A DNA stretch of 64,000 nucleotides, from assembly GCF_947259025.1 (NCBI RefSeq), contig NZ_CAMYKO010000005.1, forward strand, positions 434,001-498,000. The letters are read 5' to 3'. Position 1 is the stretch's first letter, and every line of letters begins with the position of its first letter. The notes under the pieces are model-generated. The model did not search any database. It was not told the DNA's origin and was given only the letters and a program-made list of their open reading frames with translations. Below are positions 20,901-27,634 of this stretch, one piece after another. The position numbers were made by a program, and so were the translations under genes. Source of the DNA: an uncultured Methylophaga sp. (GTDB taxonomy: Bacteria > Pseudomonadota > Gammaproteobacteria > Nitrosococcales > Methylophagaceae).

Positions 20901-21351
20901 GTCGTATGTGCGCAGTCACAGTGATCACCTGGTGATTCAAAAGCTGAAAAGCAATAAACCGATTACTGAAACTGAAATCAATCTGCTGGAAAGCATTCTT
21001 TTTGATGGTCAGACGGTCGGTACCAGGCAGGAGTATGTGGACACCTATGGTGATACACCGCTGGGCGTGTTTATAAGGAATATCGTCGGGCTGGATATGG
21101 CTGCCGCACAGGCGCATTTTGCTGAATTTATTCAGGCCGGCAATTTACGGGCTGATCAGATGACCTTTATCAATAACATCATCAGCTACCTGAATAGAAA
21201 TGGTGTGATTGAAAAAACCATGTTGTTTGAACCGCCATTTACCCATATTCACGATCAAGGTTTGCTGGGCGTATTTGATGATGCTGCGGCGACCAAGGTG
21301 ATTAGTTTGATTGACCGTGTTAATCAAAATGCCCTGGCAGCAGCCAGCTAG
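17902..21351 (+). CDS. hsdR: Type I restriction endonuclease/translocase subunit (HsdR)
   Basis: 1149 residues from ATG 17902 (a TTG directly before it is an alternative start). An N-terminal DUF4145-like helical domain covers about residues 1-130, then a coiled region rich in Q/E/R (160-205). A PD-(D/E)xK nuclease domain has the catalytic E-A-K at about 276-278. The superfamily 2 helicase core has A-T-G-S-G-K-T (~398-404), D-E-A-H (~497-500) and L-T-A-T-P, followed by the helicase C half and a C-terminal EcoEI-type domain. It translocates DNA and cuts unmethylated DNA. The frame is intact, so the system looks functional. Confidence 0.95.
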   Translation: MSNFQFLQNDFSALHADAVEAEQLTFLSPKASAIFCRSSLENAVNWLYDNDRTLSRPWRADLSTLLHEHSFKSLFNNTLFNELNLIRKTGNIAAHGKSVSQQDALASLKYLYRFMRHLAIYYGKHTPEPQVFDEALIPHGLATQPNAKQLADTVADVEAKNAIEREAEQRQRELAEQNTQLKQQLEQQKALLAERKQAREKTVDIEAAVPLLVSEAETRRRYIDLSLKEAGWDNLQDGYHLEYEVTGMPKSTNPSGLGYVDYVLWGDDGLPLAVIEAKKTMVDSRKGKHQAELYADCLEQLKGQRPIIFYSSGFETYLWDDQFYPEREVQGFYSKDELQLLIERRSTRTDCRDFKVNEAIAGRAYQLEAVARVAENTVTQNSQGELRGRARQSLLVMATGSGKTRTSAAIVDMLTKCNWAKRVLFLADRNALVSQAKNRFSELLPHLSSIDLTKEKEDNGTRLVFSTYPTIMNRIDGMRNTDTRFYGVGHFDLIIIDEAHRSVYQKYKAIFDYFDAILIGLTATPKAEVDHNTYSLFGIEDNNPTFAYELDKAVEEGFLVPPKAMSVPLKFMREGVHYNQLSDAEKAEYEEKFGDPTQGEAPDEIDSAALNKWLFNGDTVDKVLDHLVTHGIKVQGGDKLGKSIIFAKSHDHALFIEERFNKNYPEYAGKFLRVIDNYESKAQDLLEVFVDEFEEHDPQIAVSVDMMDTGVDAPRVVNLVFFKPVKSPTKFWQMIGRGTRLCPDLFGSGEHKTHFVIFDYCQNFEFFDSNPDGVQGKIVKSLIQQVFEAKLEVAMLIRGDTARTDEQAELAESYINELYQAVADLDSNRFVVKAKLRYVVEFSDKDRWQNLSKSDLLDINTELAKLVLADKNDDEFARRFDVLVLNFQIALLTGSHSLSQFINKISSTANALLKKQNIPAVALQKDLLRELQTEGFWQAISVNRLENVRVALRDLMKYLDKDQQPIVNTSFEDTLDHDGISIHEPIGTYVALQSYKDRVESYVRSHSDHLVIQKLKSNKPITETEINLLESILFDGQTVGTRQEYVDTYGDTPLGVFIRNIVGLDMAAAQAHFAEFIQAGNLRADQMTFINNIISYLNRNGVIEKTMLFEPPFTHIHDQGLLGVFDDAAATKVISLIDRVNQNALAAAS

Positions 21352-21353
21352 CC

Positions 21354-22214
21354 ATGTTGCTGAAGTACCTGAAGAAGCTAAAAGAGTTTGTTAGTTTCAA
21401 AGAGTGGTTAGATGACCGACGTTTTGCCAAGCGAAGTGGTTTAAGAGCGGCCGCCATAAGAGTGATGCGTATATTTAACGCACACCAGATTCCCGTCACC
21501 AGAATCCCTCAGATATTCCCCGAATTTAAATTCAAATTCAGCGACTTTGATAGCCTGGACTCGCTGATTAATGTCCTGACGCCCGAGTTATTGGACAGAT
21601 TAGCTGAACACTTCTTTATTAGCCGTGAGTGGTTAGACACCGGTTACGGTGGTATTCAGGAACGTTATGAATATGGATATAACTTCAGATCTTTATATAA
21701 CTTAATAACAGGCGACCGGGCCCAAGAGAACGATGCAACCATGCTAATAGCTCATTTTGTCGTTGAGGATGGGGTTCAGTTTGTACCAGTCGCTGACCAT
21801 GATACTTATGGCGGTCTGATGATTATTCTTCAGCATATGACCACGCCAAGGGATGGGGATGAGTTTACATACAGTCGTTATCAACCGTTGTATTTTGGCT
21901 ACTGGCATTACTACAAAACAAGAATGATGATTAAGGCCTTATCATTGTTGTTTATTCAAAGCCCGCGAATTTTCAGCCAACAAGGGGTCTTCATCAAACA
22001 GCTAAAAGAAGGCGAGCTTCATACAAGTTTTGCAGTGGAGATCTTAAATAACACTGTCTCTGGATGGTGGTATCCAGAGGATTACATTTTTTGTAATGGT
22101 CAAAGTACCCAAGAAAAAGATCCTGTTGATGCCAAACAGATGCATGAATTTTTGAAGCATAAACATCTTTACGAAAAAATCCAAAAACTCAGTGCATCAG
22201 AATTTCTCGATTAA
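21354..22214 (+). CDS. Unknown RM-associated protein with HTH-like segment
   Basis: A 286-residue protein I do not recognise. It starts 2 bp after the HsdR stop, so it is almost certainly co-translated with the restriction system. The N-terminal 50 residues are basic. Residues 79-97 (L-L-D-R-L-A-E-H-F-F-I-S-R-E-W-L-D-T-G) resemble the second helix-turn region of XRE-type regulators. After that comes an aromatic-rich globular region (many Y, W, F between 105 and 250). There are no membrane segments or catalytic motifs I can name. It could be a regulator of hsd expression or an additional defence component. It is the last gene before the dif site. Confidence 0.6.
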   Translation: MLLKYLKKLKEFVSFKEWLDDRRFAKRSGLRAAAIRVMRIFNAHQIPVTRIPQIFPEFKFKFSDFDSLDSLINVLTPELLDRLAEHFFISREWLDTGYGGIQERYEYGYNFRSLYNLITGDRAQENDATMLIAHFVVEDGVQFVPVADHDTYGGLMIILQHMTTPRDGDEFTYSRYQPLYFGYWHYYKTRMMIKALSLLFIQSPRIFSQQGVFIKQLKEGELHTSFAVEILNNTVSGWWYPEDYIFCNGQSTQEKDPVDAKQMHEFLKHKHLYEKIQKLSASEFLD

Positions 22215-22239
22215 GTTGATAGGTCATTCCAACATTCAA

Positions 22240-22289
22240 GATTTAAAATTGATGGGTGAGAGTCCGGAAAACTGGCCAGATTTTAAATC
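22240..22289. repeat. Inverted repeat left of dif
   Basis: GATTTAAAAT (22240-22249) is perfectly complemented by ATTTTAAATC (22280-22289) with a 30-bp loop. It lies downstream of the restriction operon. It could be part of a transcription end, but it lacks the compact G/C stem of a standard terminator. Apart from this dyad I see nothing in the non-coding stretch 22215-22388. A related A/T-rich palindrome lies on the other side of the prophage at 28498-28513. Confidence 0.45.
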
Positions 22290-22388
22290 CTGAACCTTAG
22301 TTAATTCCAAGTCGTTATTTGTCATAACGCATGTGACACGAACTAGGCATAAATTGATTGTTCGACTTTCGATTTCTGCCTGCCTAAT

Positions 22389-22416
22389 AGTTCGCATAAT
22401 GTATATTATGTAAAAT
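22389..22416 (+). other. dif: attL: dif-like XerC/XerD site at left prophage end
   Basis: A 28-bp site laid out as XerC arm AGTTCGCATAA, centre TGTATA and XerD arm TTATGTAAAAT. The E. coli dif core from memory is GGTGCGCATAA, then TGTATA, then TTATGTTAAAT. The left arm differs from it at 2 of 11 bases, the centre is identical, and the right arm differs at one base. Together with the site at 28352-28379 it flanks a filamentous phage. The left arm and flank are inferred to be chromosomal and the right arm phage-derived. Confidence 0.88.
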
Positions 22417-22517
22417 TAGTGACGGACAGGGTTTAGTCTCCGGCAGTGTAAATGCTCGCTTTGTATAGCTGGCATTGATTGTGCTCGATGCCTCCAGTTT
22501 GAGGTCATGTCAGGTTT

Positions 22518-22916
22518 ATGACGTTCACGGATGCACGACACACAGCAAGGATGACGCTCTGTCAGGTTGCTGAATATCTCGATATTTCTCTATCTACCGT
22601 TAAGCGGTACGACAAAACAGACAAAGCCCCGAAACCAGTAATTGAATGCTTGCGAATGGTTGGCGGGCTCTTTCCAGATATTGCCATCAAAAGGAATGGG
22701 TTCTATGGATGGTCGTTCGGTCAAGGTTATCTATGGTCGCCTGGCGGTGAGCGATACACATCAGGGGAAATTTTGGCTTCCCGTATTGATAAAGCGCTTT
22801 GTGATTCCCTAGTGGTTGAACTTGATAAAGCCAAGAAAAAGAATGCTGCCAATGTGGAGTCGGCTGAGATTATCCCCTTCCCTGTTAGGCGACGCAGGCC
22901 GAGAGAGTTTGCCTAG
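22518..22916 (+). CDS. Phage regulatory protein, DUF3653-like
   Basis: 132 residues. The N-terminus has an HTH-like segment (M-T-L-C-Q-V-A-E-Y-L-D-I-S-L-S-T-V-K-R-Y-D). The middle part F-Y-G-W-S-F-G-Q-G-Y-L-W-S-P-G-G-E-R-Y-T-S-G-E-I resembles the DUF3653 proteins of Vibrio filamentous phages such as VSK. The C-terminus is very basic (R-R-R-R-P-R). Probably a DNA-binding regulator of the phage. It begins about 100 bp inside attL and its stop overlaps the stop of the convergent gene at 22913 (CTAG). In the excised circle it would lie about 50 bp downstream of the regulator now at the other end. Confidence 0.65.
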   Translation: MTFTDARHTARMTLCQVAEYLDISLSTVKRYDKTDKAPKPVIECLRMVGGLFPDIAIKRNGFYGWSFGQGYLWSPGGERYTSGEILASRIDKALCDSLVVELDKAKKKNAANVESAEIIPFPVRRRRPREFA

Positions 22917-23248
22917 TCTTGGGAGCTGGGGCGCACGGATGCAGATAAACCGCCATCCGTTGTTGAGGATTCTTTTGACGAGGGCGCAAAAGAATCATTG
23001 ATTAAGATGACACCTTTTTGCTGTGTCACTATCTTTGACGAGATCACATTCAGCTCTCCTACCTCAACGGGATATTGATTAGGCGCTTTGCCGAAGTCTC
23101 CAAACTCGACTATGCACTTGCCATCCTGATAAGTGCATTGATATTCATGGGCTGCTACTGGAGTGATGAGTAACAAGCTTAACAGGATGCCCCGACGCTG
23201 CGCGGCGGCGCAACCTGTCTGCGCTTGAACAAATAGTGAATTAGCCAT
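22913..23248 (-). CDS. Small exported phage protein downstream of Zot
   Basis: About 111 residues from Met at 23248; an open frame up to 23287 exists, and neither start has a good ribosome site. A basic-hydrophobic signal sequence (R-R-G-I-L-L-S-L-L-L-I-T-P-V-A-A) is followed by a short mature part with two cysteines (Y-Q-C-T-Y-Q-D-G-K-C) and a Ser-rich tail. The start overlaps the 3' end of the Zot gene by about 70 bp. It occupies the place where a secretin gene is often found in larger inoviruses, but it is far too small to be one. A periplasmic helper or host-interaction protein is possible. Function unknown. Confidence 0.55.
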   Translation of the reverse strand: MANSLFVQAQTGCAAAQRRGILLSLLLITPVAAHEYQCTYQDGKCIVEFGDFGKAPNQYPVEVGELNVISSKIVTQQKGVILINDSFAPSSKESSTTDGGLSASVRPSSQD

Positions 23249-24024
23249 ATTGGTAAAAGTAATGTTTTTATTGGGTGGTCTAGCCAATCGAAGGTTGGCG
23301 GCTTGGTGTAATAGCGCCCTTCAATATGCCATCGAGGCAGGACTGTGTAGGTTGCTCTCATGTCAATAACAGTTTCGTCATCAATCCTGAGTTCATCCAT
23401 TGTGAATGCTTGTTCTGTGTCGTAGGCGTCATAGAGGTTCTTTGCCTGATATGTCCATGTATCTGCGACGATGTCTTGTTTGCTGTCGCCATAGTGAACT
23501 TTTGCCCTGTGAATTTTTGGGAATGTGACTTTGAAGTCGAATAGGAGCTTTGTCAGTTTGCTGATGATTGGCACTTGCAGTCTGTCCAGTCGTCTGCATA
23601 AAACGAGGTGCTCGCAGAGTGACTCCCTGATTTGTTTATCTATGATGTTTTCGTTCTGGACAATGAGTAAGACGTCCCAGCGTTTTTTTCGAGCGTGAAG
23701 CATGAAGTCGATAAACGCTGCACGTTCTGGATCATTCCAGCTTCGGGAATTTAGCCATGTGCCGCACTCATCGAGGATGAGTAGACCGTACTTGTCTTCA
23801 TTGAGCTCTTCGCAGCCGAGGCCCATGCCTTCAAGGTCTTGAGGTCTTGGCTTGTCAGGTAGCCTGATGATGGGCGTTTTTGCGTTTCGCTTCATGATGT
23901 TTGAGGCGAAGAGATCTAAATTTGTTGCCACCCTTCTACCCTCTTTGAGGTAGTCAAAGGCTTTACCTACGCAGACTAGGCTTTTACCTGAGCCGAGTTT
24001 ACCTGTGACGAAATAGACAGCCAT
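23179..24024 (-). CDS. Zot/pI-type filamentous phage assembly ATPase
   Basis: 281 residues. Walker A G-K-L-G-S-G-K-S (8-15) and Walker B L-L-I-L-D-E-C (81-87) define the pI/Zot ATPase that drives phage extrusion at the inner membrane. A single hydrophobic segment (about 254-266, L-L-L-P-I-W-L-I-H-Y-L-F) is followed by K-R-R and then only 11 residues, so the periplasmic tail is very short compared with Vibrio Zot. The Zot name does not imply toxin activity here. It lies directly downstream of the pVI-like gene (3-bp gap). Confidence 0.92.
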   Translation of the reverse strand: MAVYFVTGKLGSGKSLVCVGKAFDYLKEGRRVATNLDLFASNIMKRNAKTPIIRLPDKPRPQDLEGMGLGCEELNEDKYGLLILDECGTWLNSRSWNDPERAAFIDFMLHARKKRWDVLLIVQNENIIDKQIRESLCEHLVLCRRLDRLQVPIISKLTKLLFDFKVTFPKIHRAKVHYGDSKQDIVADTWTYQAKNLYDAYDTEQAFTMDELRIDDETVIDMRATYTVLPRWHIEGRYYTKPPTFDWLDHPIKTLLLPIWLIHYLFKRRQVAPPRSVGASC

Positions 24025-24027
24025 AAG

Positions 24028-24345
24028 TTAAGCCGGAGTGAGCTTGAAGGCGATAATGTTTCGCCAGTAGACGTAAGCTTGCGCGGCTGTGTAGCCGGTT
24101 GCCATAGCGGTGATGCAGTTTCCGGTATTCGACGGGAGTAGCTGGAGGCCGGTTAGAAGTATGCCATCTGGCGTGATTGTCAGTAGTCCCGCTATTGCTG
24201 CATCAATTGCAAGTTTGAATGTGAGCAAAACCGCTGAGAATGAGGCAATGGCCGCTGCAACGAGTGCCAGCTTTTTTGTCATGTACTCACCAAAGAATGC
24301 GAGTACTGATGCGAAGGCTTTTCCTATCCAGAGCGCAAAAGGCAT
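24028..24345 (-). CDS. pVI-like minor coat protein (DUF5455-like)
   Basis: 105 residues, strongly hydrophobic, with about three membrane segments (roughly 5-20, 24-42 and 45-70). Size, hydrophobicity and position between the adsorption protein and Zot match pVI, the minor coat protein at the pIII end of filamentous virions. No signal peptide is expected for pVI. It is 3 bp from each neighbour, so it is in the structural operon. Confidence 0.75.
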   Translation of the reverse strand: MPFALWIGKAFASVLAFFGEYMTKKLALVAAAIASFSAVLLTFKLAIDAAIAGLLTITPDGILLTGLQLLPSNTGNCITAMATGYTAAQAYVYWRNIIAFKLTPA

Positions 24346-24348
24346 GGC

Positions 24349-25803
24349 TTACGTCCTCATCGTTGCGTAAATGAATGTGAAGTAAAGCGTGATGGCGGTT
24401 AATGCATAGAAGAAGTACCTGAGTGCAGGATGTATTGTTGAGTCGTATGCTTCACAGAACTTGGTCATGGGGTTGAGTGTTTTGCCGTGATACTGGTATG
24501 AGTAAGGTGCCGGGTTACAGACACCTGTTGTTGGCAAATTAAATGGGTTTTCAATGGTCCATTCTGATACATCGCCCTCTCCTATTTCACCGAATGATTC
24601 CGTATAGGTATCGAGGGCTTGCTTGACGCCTGATTGCTCGATAGCTATTGCTGGGTCTTCGAGCTGGTCTTCACCGTTTAATGTGACTTCACATGATGGT
24701 TGCCCTGGCGCACCGCAGTTACCCTCTTTTTCTTCGTCACCTTCGTTTTCTGTTTCGTTGCCACCAGTTGTTGTGCTATTTGAGCCTGTCAGGTTTCCTT
24801 CGGCGTCATAGTAATTATTCGTTGTGGTCGTGGTTGATGAGGTACTGCTCTGGCTGTTCTGGGTTGTGGTTGAGTTACCGGTGTTTTTGTTGACAGTCGT
24901 TGTGGTAGTTGTTGGGGTCTGAGTTGATTTTGTGGTGACTACAGTTTCCTCAACGGTTCCGTCGGTGTTGGTTGTGGTGGTGTTTTGGCGGTCATAGATA
25001 GTCGTTGTGCCGGTGGAGTCGCGGACATAGATATAGTCTTCGTCGTTCCACATGGTGGTGCCGCTGCCGGTGGTGTTTGTGGTTGTTTCGTTGGTGGTTT
25101 GGGTTTCGCTGCCGTCAGGGTTGGTAATCGGCGGGTCTTCTGTGTAACTGGTCTGACCTGTATCGTCGTTGCTGTTTCCCTGTGGCGATTGGCCTTCTGT
25201 GTATTGGTCAGGTTGGGACTCTGAGCCTTGTGCTTCGTTGTCTGTTTGCGTGTACTCATAAAGGCAAGCTTTCTCACCGTCTGGATAAACGCCGCACTCC
25301 TCTACGCCTACTGAGTCATAAGTGCAGCCACCGTTCTGGATGATTGCCTGATTGGTATTGAAGCCTTCGGTGTTCATTTCCGAGAACGTGTATCTGACAA
25401 AGAACGTGTCTGAGCCTGCCTCGCATTCAATGGGTGGTTCATCGGTGCAGTTTCCTGCTCCGTCTTCATGAGGGAGTGCTGCGGGGCATTCGCCTGTTCT
25501 CGGTGTGAACTGAACTAGTTGAGTCCAGTCGTTAGGAGTACTTGCGTGGTCGCATTGGTAATTTGTTGGTGAGTTATCTACGAGCCTTGTATATCTTTTG
25601 CCTGTGTCTTCACCGTGGAATGGGTTAAGAGTTCGGCAGTATGCTAGGGTTGGCTGGGTTTGGTATAGGGTTTCACCAAACTGCACTGTAGGATGGTCAG
25701 TTCTTCTGTATGTGCCCTGCCACCAACTGCCTGTGTCTGCTATTGATATAGTTGAACCCAGCAAGAGCAGGGCCGCGACTGCATACCTGATTACTGGGTT
25801 CAT
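24349..25803 (-). CDS. pIII-like host-adsorption minor coat protein
   Basis: 484 residues with a signal peptide (about 1-22). A Cys-rich N-terminal receptor-binding region runs to about 180 (C-R-T-L, Q-C-D-H, E-C-P, N-C-T-D, E-C-E-A, G-C-T-Y, E-E-C-G, A-C-L-Y). A long low-complexity linker of about 170 residues rich in T, N, S, Q, G, E and D follows. The C-terminal domain has further Cys residues and a C-terminal membrane anchor (L-R-Y-F-F-Y-A-L-T-A-I-T-L-Y-F-T-F-I-Y-A). This is the layout of pIII, including a flexible linker equivalent to the Gly-rich linkers in Ff phage. It resembles TspB-type proteins of Neisseria prophages. The receptor is unknown. Confidence 0.82.
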   Translation of the reverse strand: MNPVIRYAVAALLLLGSTISIADTGSWWQGTYRRTDHPTVQFGETLYQTQPTLAYCRTLNPFHGEDTGKRYTRLVDNSPTNYQCDHASTPNDWTQLVQFTPRTGECPAALPHEDGAGNCTDEPPIECEAGSDTFFVRYTFSEMNTEGFNTNQAIIQNGGCTYDSVGVEECGVYPDGEKACLYEYTQTDNEAQGSESQPDQYTEGQSPQGNSNDDTGQTSYTEDPPITNPDGSETQTTNETTTNTTGSGTTMWNDEDYIYVRDSTGTTTIYDRQNTTTTNTDGTVEETVVTTKSTQTPTTTTTTVNKNTGNSTTTQNSQSSTSSTTTTTNNYYDAEGNLTGSNSTTTGGNETENEGDEEKEGNCGAPGQPSCEVTLNGEDQLEDPAIAIEQSGVKQALDTYTESFGEIGEGDVSEWTIENPFNLPTTGVCNPAPYSYQYHGKTLNPMTKFCEAYDSTIHPALRYFFYALTAITLYFTFIYATMRT

Positions 25804-25808
25804 GGTGA

Positions 25809-26048
25809 CTAAATTTTGTTGCCGAAGCGTTTAGTCAGTTTGATACCGATTGACATTGCCAATACAGTACCGACAGCCAGAATCATAATACCGAAGACGA
25901 TGCCTGCATCGGCGACGATCTCGTCAGCTACTGGCTGAACGTCAGTTGCAGTCAGTGCTGCGTGTGACGCGGTTGAATACACCATTGCGGTGCCTGTGGT
26001 AACTACAGCAGTGCCGTAGCGTTTTGCTTGGTTAATAAATTTCATCAC
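25809..26048 (-). CDS. Major coat protein precursor (pVIII-like)
   Basis: 79 residues. A 30-residue signal peptide ending S-H-A precedes a predicted 49-residue mature coat protein. The mature part has an acidic N-terminus (D, D, E, D), a central membrane helix (I-V-F-G-I-M-I-L-A-V-G-T-V-L-A-M) and a basic C-terminus (K-L-T-K-R-F-G-N-K-I) to contact DNA. That is the length and charge layout of pVIII (about 50 residues). It is expected to be the most abundant virion protein. Confidence 0.9.
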   Translation of the reverse strand: MMKFINQAKRYGTAVVTTGTAMVYSTASHAALTATDVQPVADEIVADAGIVFGIMILAVGTVLAMSIGIKLTKRFGNKI

Positions 26049-26081
26049 TGTCTCCCGACGTTATGAAAAAAAGGTTTGGAG

Positions 26082-26189
26082 CTAAACTTGCTCCCCGATT
26101 TGCCTCAAAAATTTGTATATCAGGCCTGAGGCGTAGCCTGATGCGAAGGCAAGCAGCAGTGTCCCAATGAGTGTTGATTCGATACTCAT
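26082..26189 (-). CDS. Very small minor coat protein candidate (35 aa)
   Basis: A 35-codon frame reading M-S-I-E-S-T-L-I-G-T then L-L-L-A-F-A-S-G-Y-A and ending L-R-Q-I-G-E-Q-V. It has one hydrophobic helix with a short acidic start and a basic patch after it, the size and layout of pVII/pIX, which cap the tip that leaves the cell first. Its ATG overlaps the TGA of the preceding gene (ATGA), strong evidence that it is translated. It lies between the coat-like gene at 26186 and the major coat gene, where pVII/pIX genes are found. Confidence 0.72.
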   Translation of the reverse strand: MSIESTLIGTLLLAFASGYASGLIYKFLRQIGEQV

Positions 26190-26386
26190 CTTTGCTGACC
26201 TGCCATAAATCCGAGAATCAATGTCACGACGTGCGCAATGATCATTGTGAGCATATTGCTTTGCGTGACGGTTGCTTCGAGCGCCTGCAAGCTTTCCTCA
26301 GTTGCTGGTTCAGCACTGACCGAAGTTGATACGGCGAGTGTGACTGTGACCAGCAGCGCAAGGATTACTAGCAGGCGTTCATTCAT
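26186..26386 (-). CDS. Small coat-like membrane protein with signal peptide
   Basis: 66 residues. A signal peptide (about 1-25, ending V-S-A) precedes a mature part of about 41 residues with an acidic segment (E-P-A-T-E-E-S-L-Q-A-L-E) and a membrane helix (M-L-T-M-I-I-A-H-V-V-T-L-I-L-G-F-M-A-G) ending Q-Q-R. It has the general layout of a coat protein but a much shorter basic tail than the main coat protein, so it may be a minor coat or assembly protein. It begins 2 bp after the stop of the preceding gene, and its stop overlaps the next start. Confidence 0.7.
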   Translation of the reverse strand: MNERLLVILALLVTVTLAVSTSVSAEPATEESLQALEATVTQSNMLTMIIAHVVTLILGFMAGQQR

Positions 26387-26388
26387 TT

Positions 26389-26706
26389 CTAGTTGGCCTT
26401 GTTGCTCTGAACGGGTTCGATTTCACTGGCATCGAGGTTCAGCTCCATGATGCCGAAAGAGGAACGGACGCCAATTGCGTTTGGCTTGAAGTTGTAGCGA
26501 CCAACTGGGTTTGGCTGGACACTATTTGCGGTATTGATGTCGTCGCCGTTGTACAGGTAGTAATCGAACTTGTCTGGGTACTTTTCGCCTGGAGTGAAGA
26601 GCAATGCAGGCTGCGTTACTCGGTAGCGTTTAGCACCGTTCGGCATGGTTGACTCCATTACCTGTGATTTCTTTTGGTGTTCGAACTCGATGATTTGTTG
26701 TGTCAT
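26389..26706 (-). CDS. Probable phage ssDNA-binding protein (pV position)
   Basis: 105 residues, no signal peptide or membrane helix, mixed charge, beta-rich look with aromatics (Y-R-V, F-D-Y-Y-L-Y-N, R-Y-N-F). It lies directly between the replication protein and the coat genes, where filamentous phages encode pV, the dimeric protein that coats single-stranded phage DNA before packaging. There is no diagnostic motif, so the assignment is by size, composition and position. Confidence 0.6.
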   Translation of the reverse strand: MTQQIIEFEHQKKSQVMESTMPNGAKRYRVTQPALLFTPGEKYPDKFDYYLYNGDDINTANSVQPNPVGRYNFKPNAIGVRSSFGIMELNLDASEIEPVQSNKAN

Positions 26707-26716
26707 AGCGGTTCTC

Positions 26717-27547
26717 CTAGGTGGATACGATAATTAAAGGAAAGTAGGATTCTGACGTTTCGTAGAAGTCAGAGGGCTCACGGTATGTCAGGTCTCTGAT
26801 GATTCGTGATAAGACGATTTCTACAGGGAGTCCGACTGTGATTGGAAGCCAGCCTGTGACAAATGGGGCTGGCGGGATATTGGTTGATGAGAAACGGCGC
26901 TTGTTGAACTGGACGCTGTCTGTCTTGGTTAGGTATTTGCCGAGATATGAGGCGATTCTCTTTGGGTTCCAACTGGCTTTATCAATGGCTTTGCGTGGGG
27001 AAGTTATATCAATGTTTCCCTCTGTGACGACCTTGCGCCAGTGCTTGCGGACTTGTTTGACTGGAAAAAATCCACTTATGGCCATGTGGAAATGAACAGC
27101 GCCGCGCTTTTGAAATTCAGGGACGCAGATGTATTGCCAGTCATCACCAAACTCTTCCTTCATCAATCTGCTGAATCGTTTTAGGTCAGCCCATGCTTGG
27201 TCGATGCTGGTCATGTTTTCCCTGTAGGTGAGGGTCAGCATTCTATCGGCGTTCATCATCATGGCTTTGTGGCGAACTGTTTTCTTTGCCCGCTGCTGAG
27301 ACTTTCTCAGCACTAATTCATCCATTTCCTGCTTATCTGAATGTTCGCGCTTTGCTCCACCGCCCTTCCTGATTGCTTGGTCGCTGTCCAGTTTCATGGC
27401 GAGGCATTCAACGTCGCCGGATGTGAACGTTGTGACTTTGGTATACCAGCCCTTTCCAGTGTTTCTATCATCGAAGACGACACCGTAGATATCATGCAGT
27501 GTTCTAACTGGTTCTGATTGGTGACTGTTTTTGCGGTTGTTTTCCAT
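26717..27547 (-). CDS. Rolling-circle replication initiator (pII-like, HUH)
   Basis: 276 residues. Motif 1 L-T-L-T-Y (104-108), the HUH motif as H-F-H in A-V-H-F-H-M-A (152-154), and the catalytic tyrosine motif Y-L-G-K-Y-L-T-K (Y201, Y205) are all present in order. This is the nickase that starts phage rolling-circle replication. The region before the start (27548-27634) contains two strong hairpins that may be the origin. The upstream ORFs at 27612 and 27684 are on the same strand. Confidence 0.88.
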   Translation of the reverse strand: MENNRKNSHQSEPVRTLHDIYGVVFDDRNTGKGWYTKVTTFTSGDVECLAMKLDSDQAIRKGGGAKREHSDKQEMDELVLRKSQQRAKKTVRHKAMMMNADRMLTLTYRENMTSIDQAWADLKRFSRLMKEEFGDDWQYICVPEFQKRGAVHFHMAISGFFPVKQVRKHWRKVVTEGNIDITSPRKAIDKASWNPKRIASYLGKYLTKTDSVQFNKRRFSSTNIPPAPFVTGWLPITVGLPVEIVLSRIIRDLTYREPSDFYETSESYFPLIIVST

Positions 27548-27585
27548 TCTTCGTCCTTAAGTGTTCCCTGTTCAAGTCTAGGCTA

Positions 27586-27634
27586 CGCGCTACCGCGCTT
27601 CGCTTTGATTCAGGCGGCTAGCGCCGCCAGAATC
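27586..27634. repeat. Two hairpins upstream of rep: possible phage origin/packaging signal
   Basis: Hairpin A: CGCG (27586-27589), loop CTAC, CGCG (27594-27597). Hairpin B: GATTCAGGCGGC (27607-27618), 4-base loop, GCCGCCAGAATC (27623-27634), a 12-bp stem with a single mismatch. They lie in the only sizeable gap of the minus-strand phage operon, immediately upstream of the nickase gene. Filamentous phages keep their origins and packaging hairpin in such a gap. B overlaps the last codons of the 25-codon ORF. The role is inferred. Confidence 0.5.

Noticed and set aside
23179..24024. Zot as a toxin gene
   Set aside because: The Zot name comes from Vibrio; the C-terminal part thought to be toxic there is missing here. 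The Walker motifs and phage context fit assembly ATPase pI.
24985..25224. Plus-strand frame with hydrophobic codons inside the adsorption protein gene
   Set aside because: Its apparent hydrophobicity is the antisense reading of the Thr/Asn-rich linker; the minus-strand gene has clear phage features.
24769..25240. Repeat-rich T/N/G codon stretch as a CRISPR or satellite array
   Set aside because: No unit of constant length with spacers; it is simply the low-complexity linker coding region.
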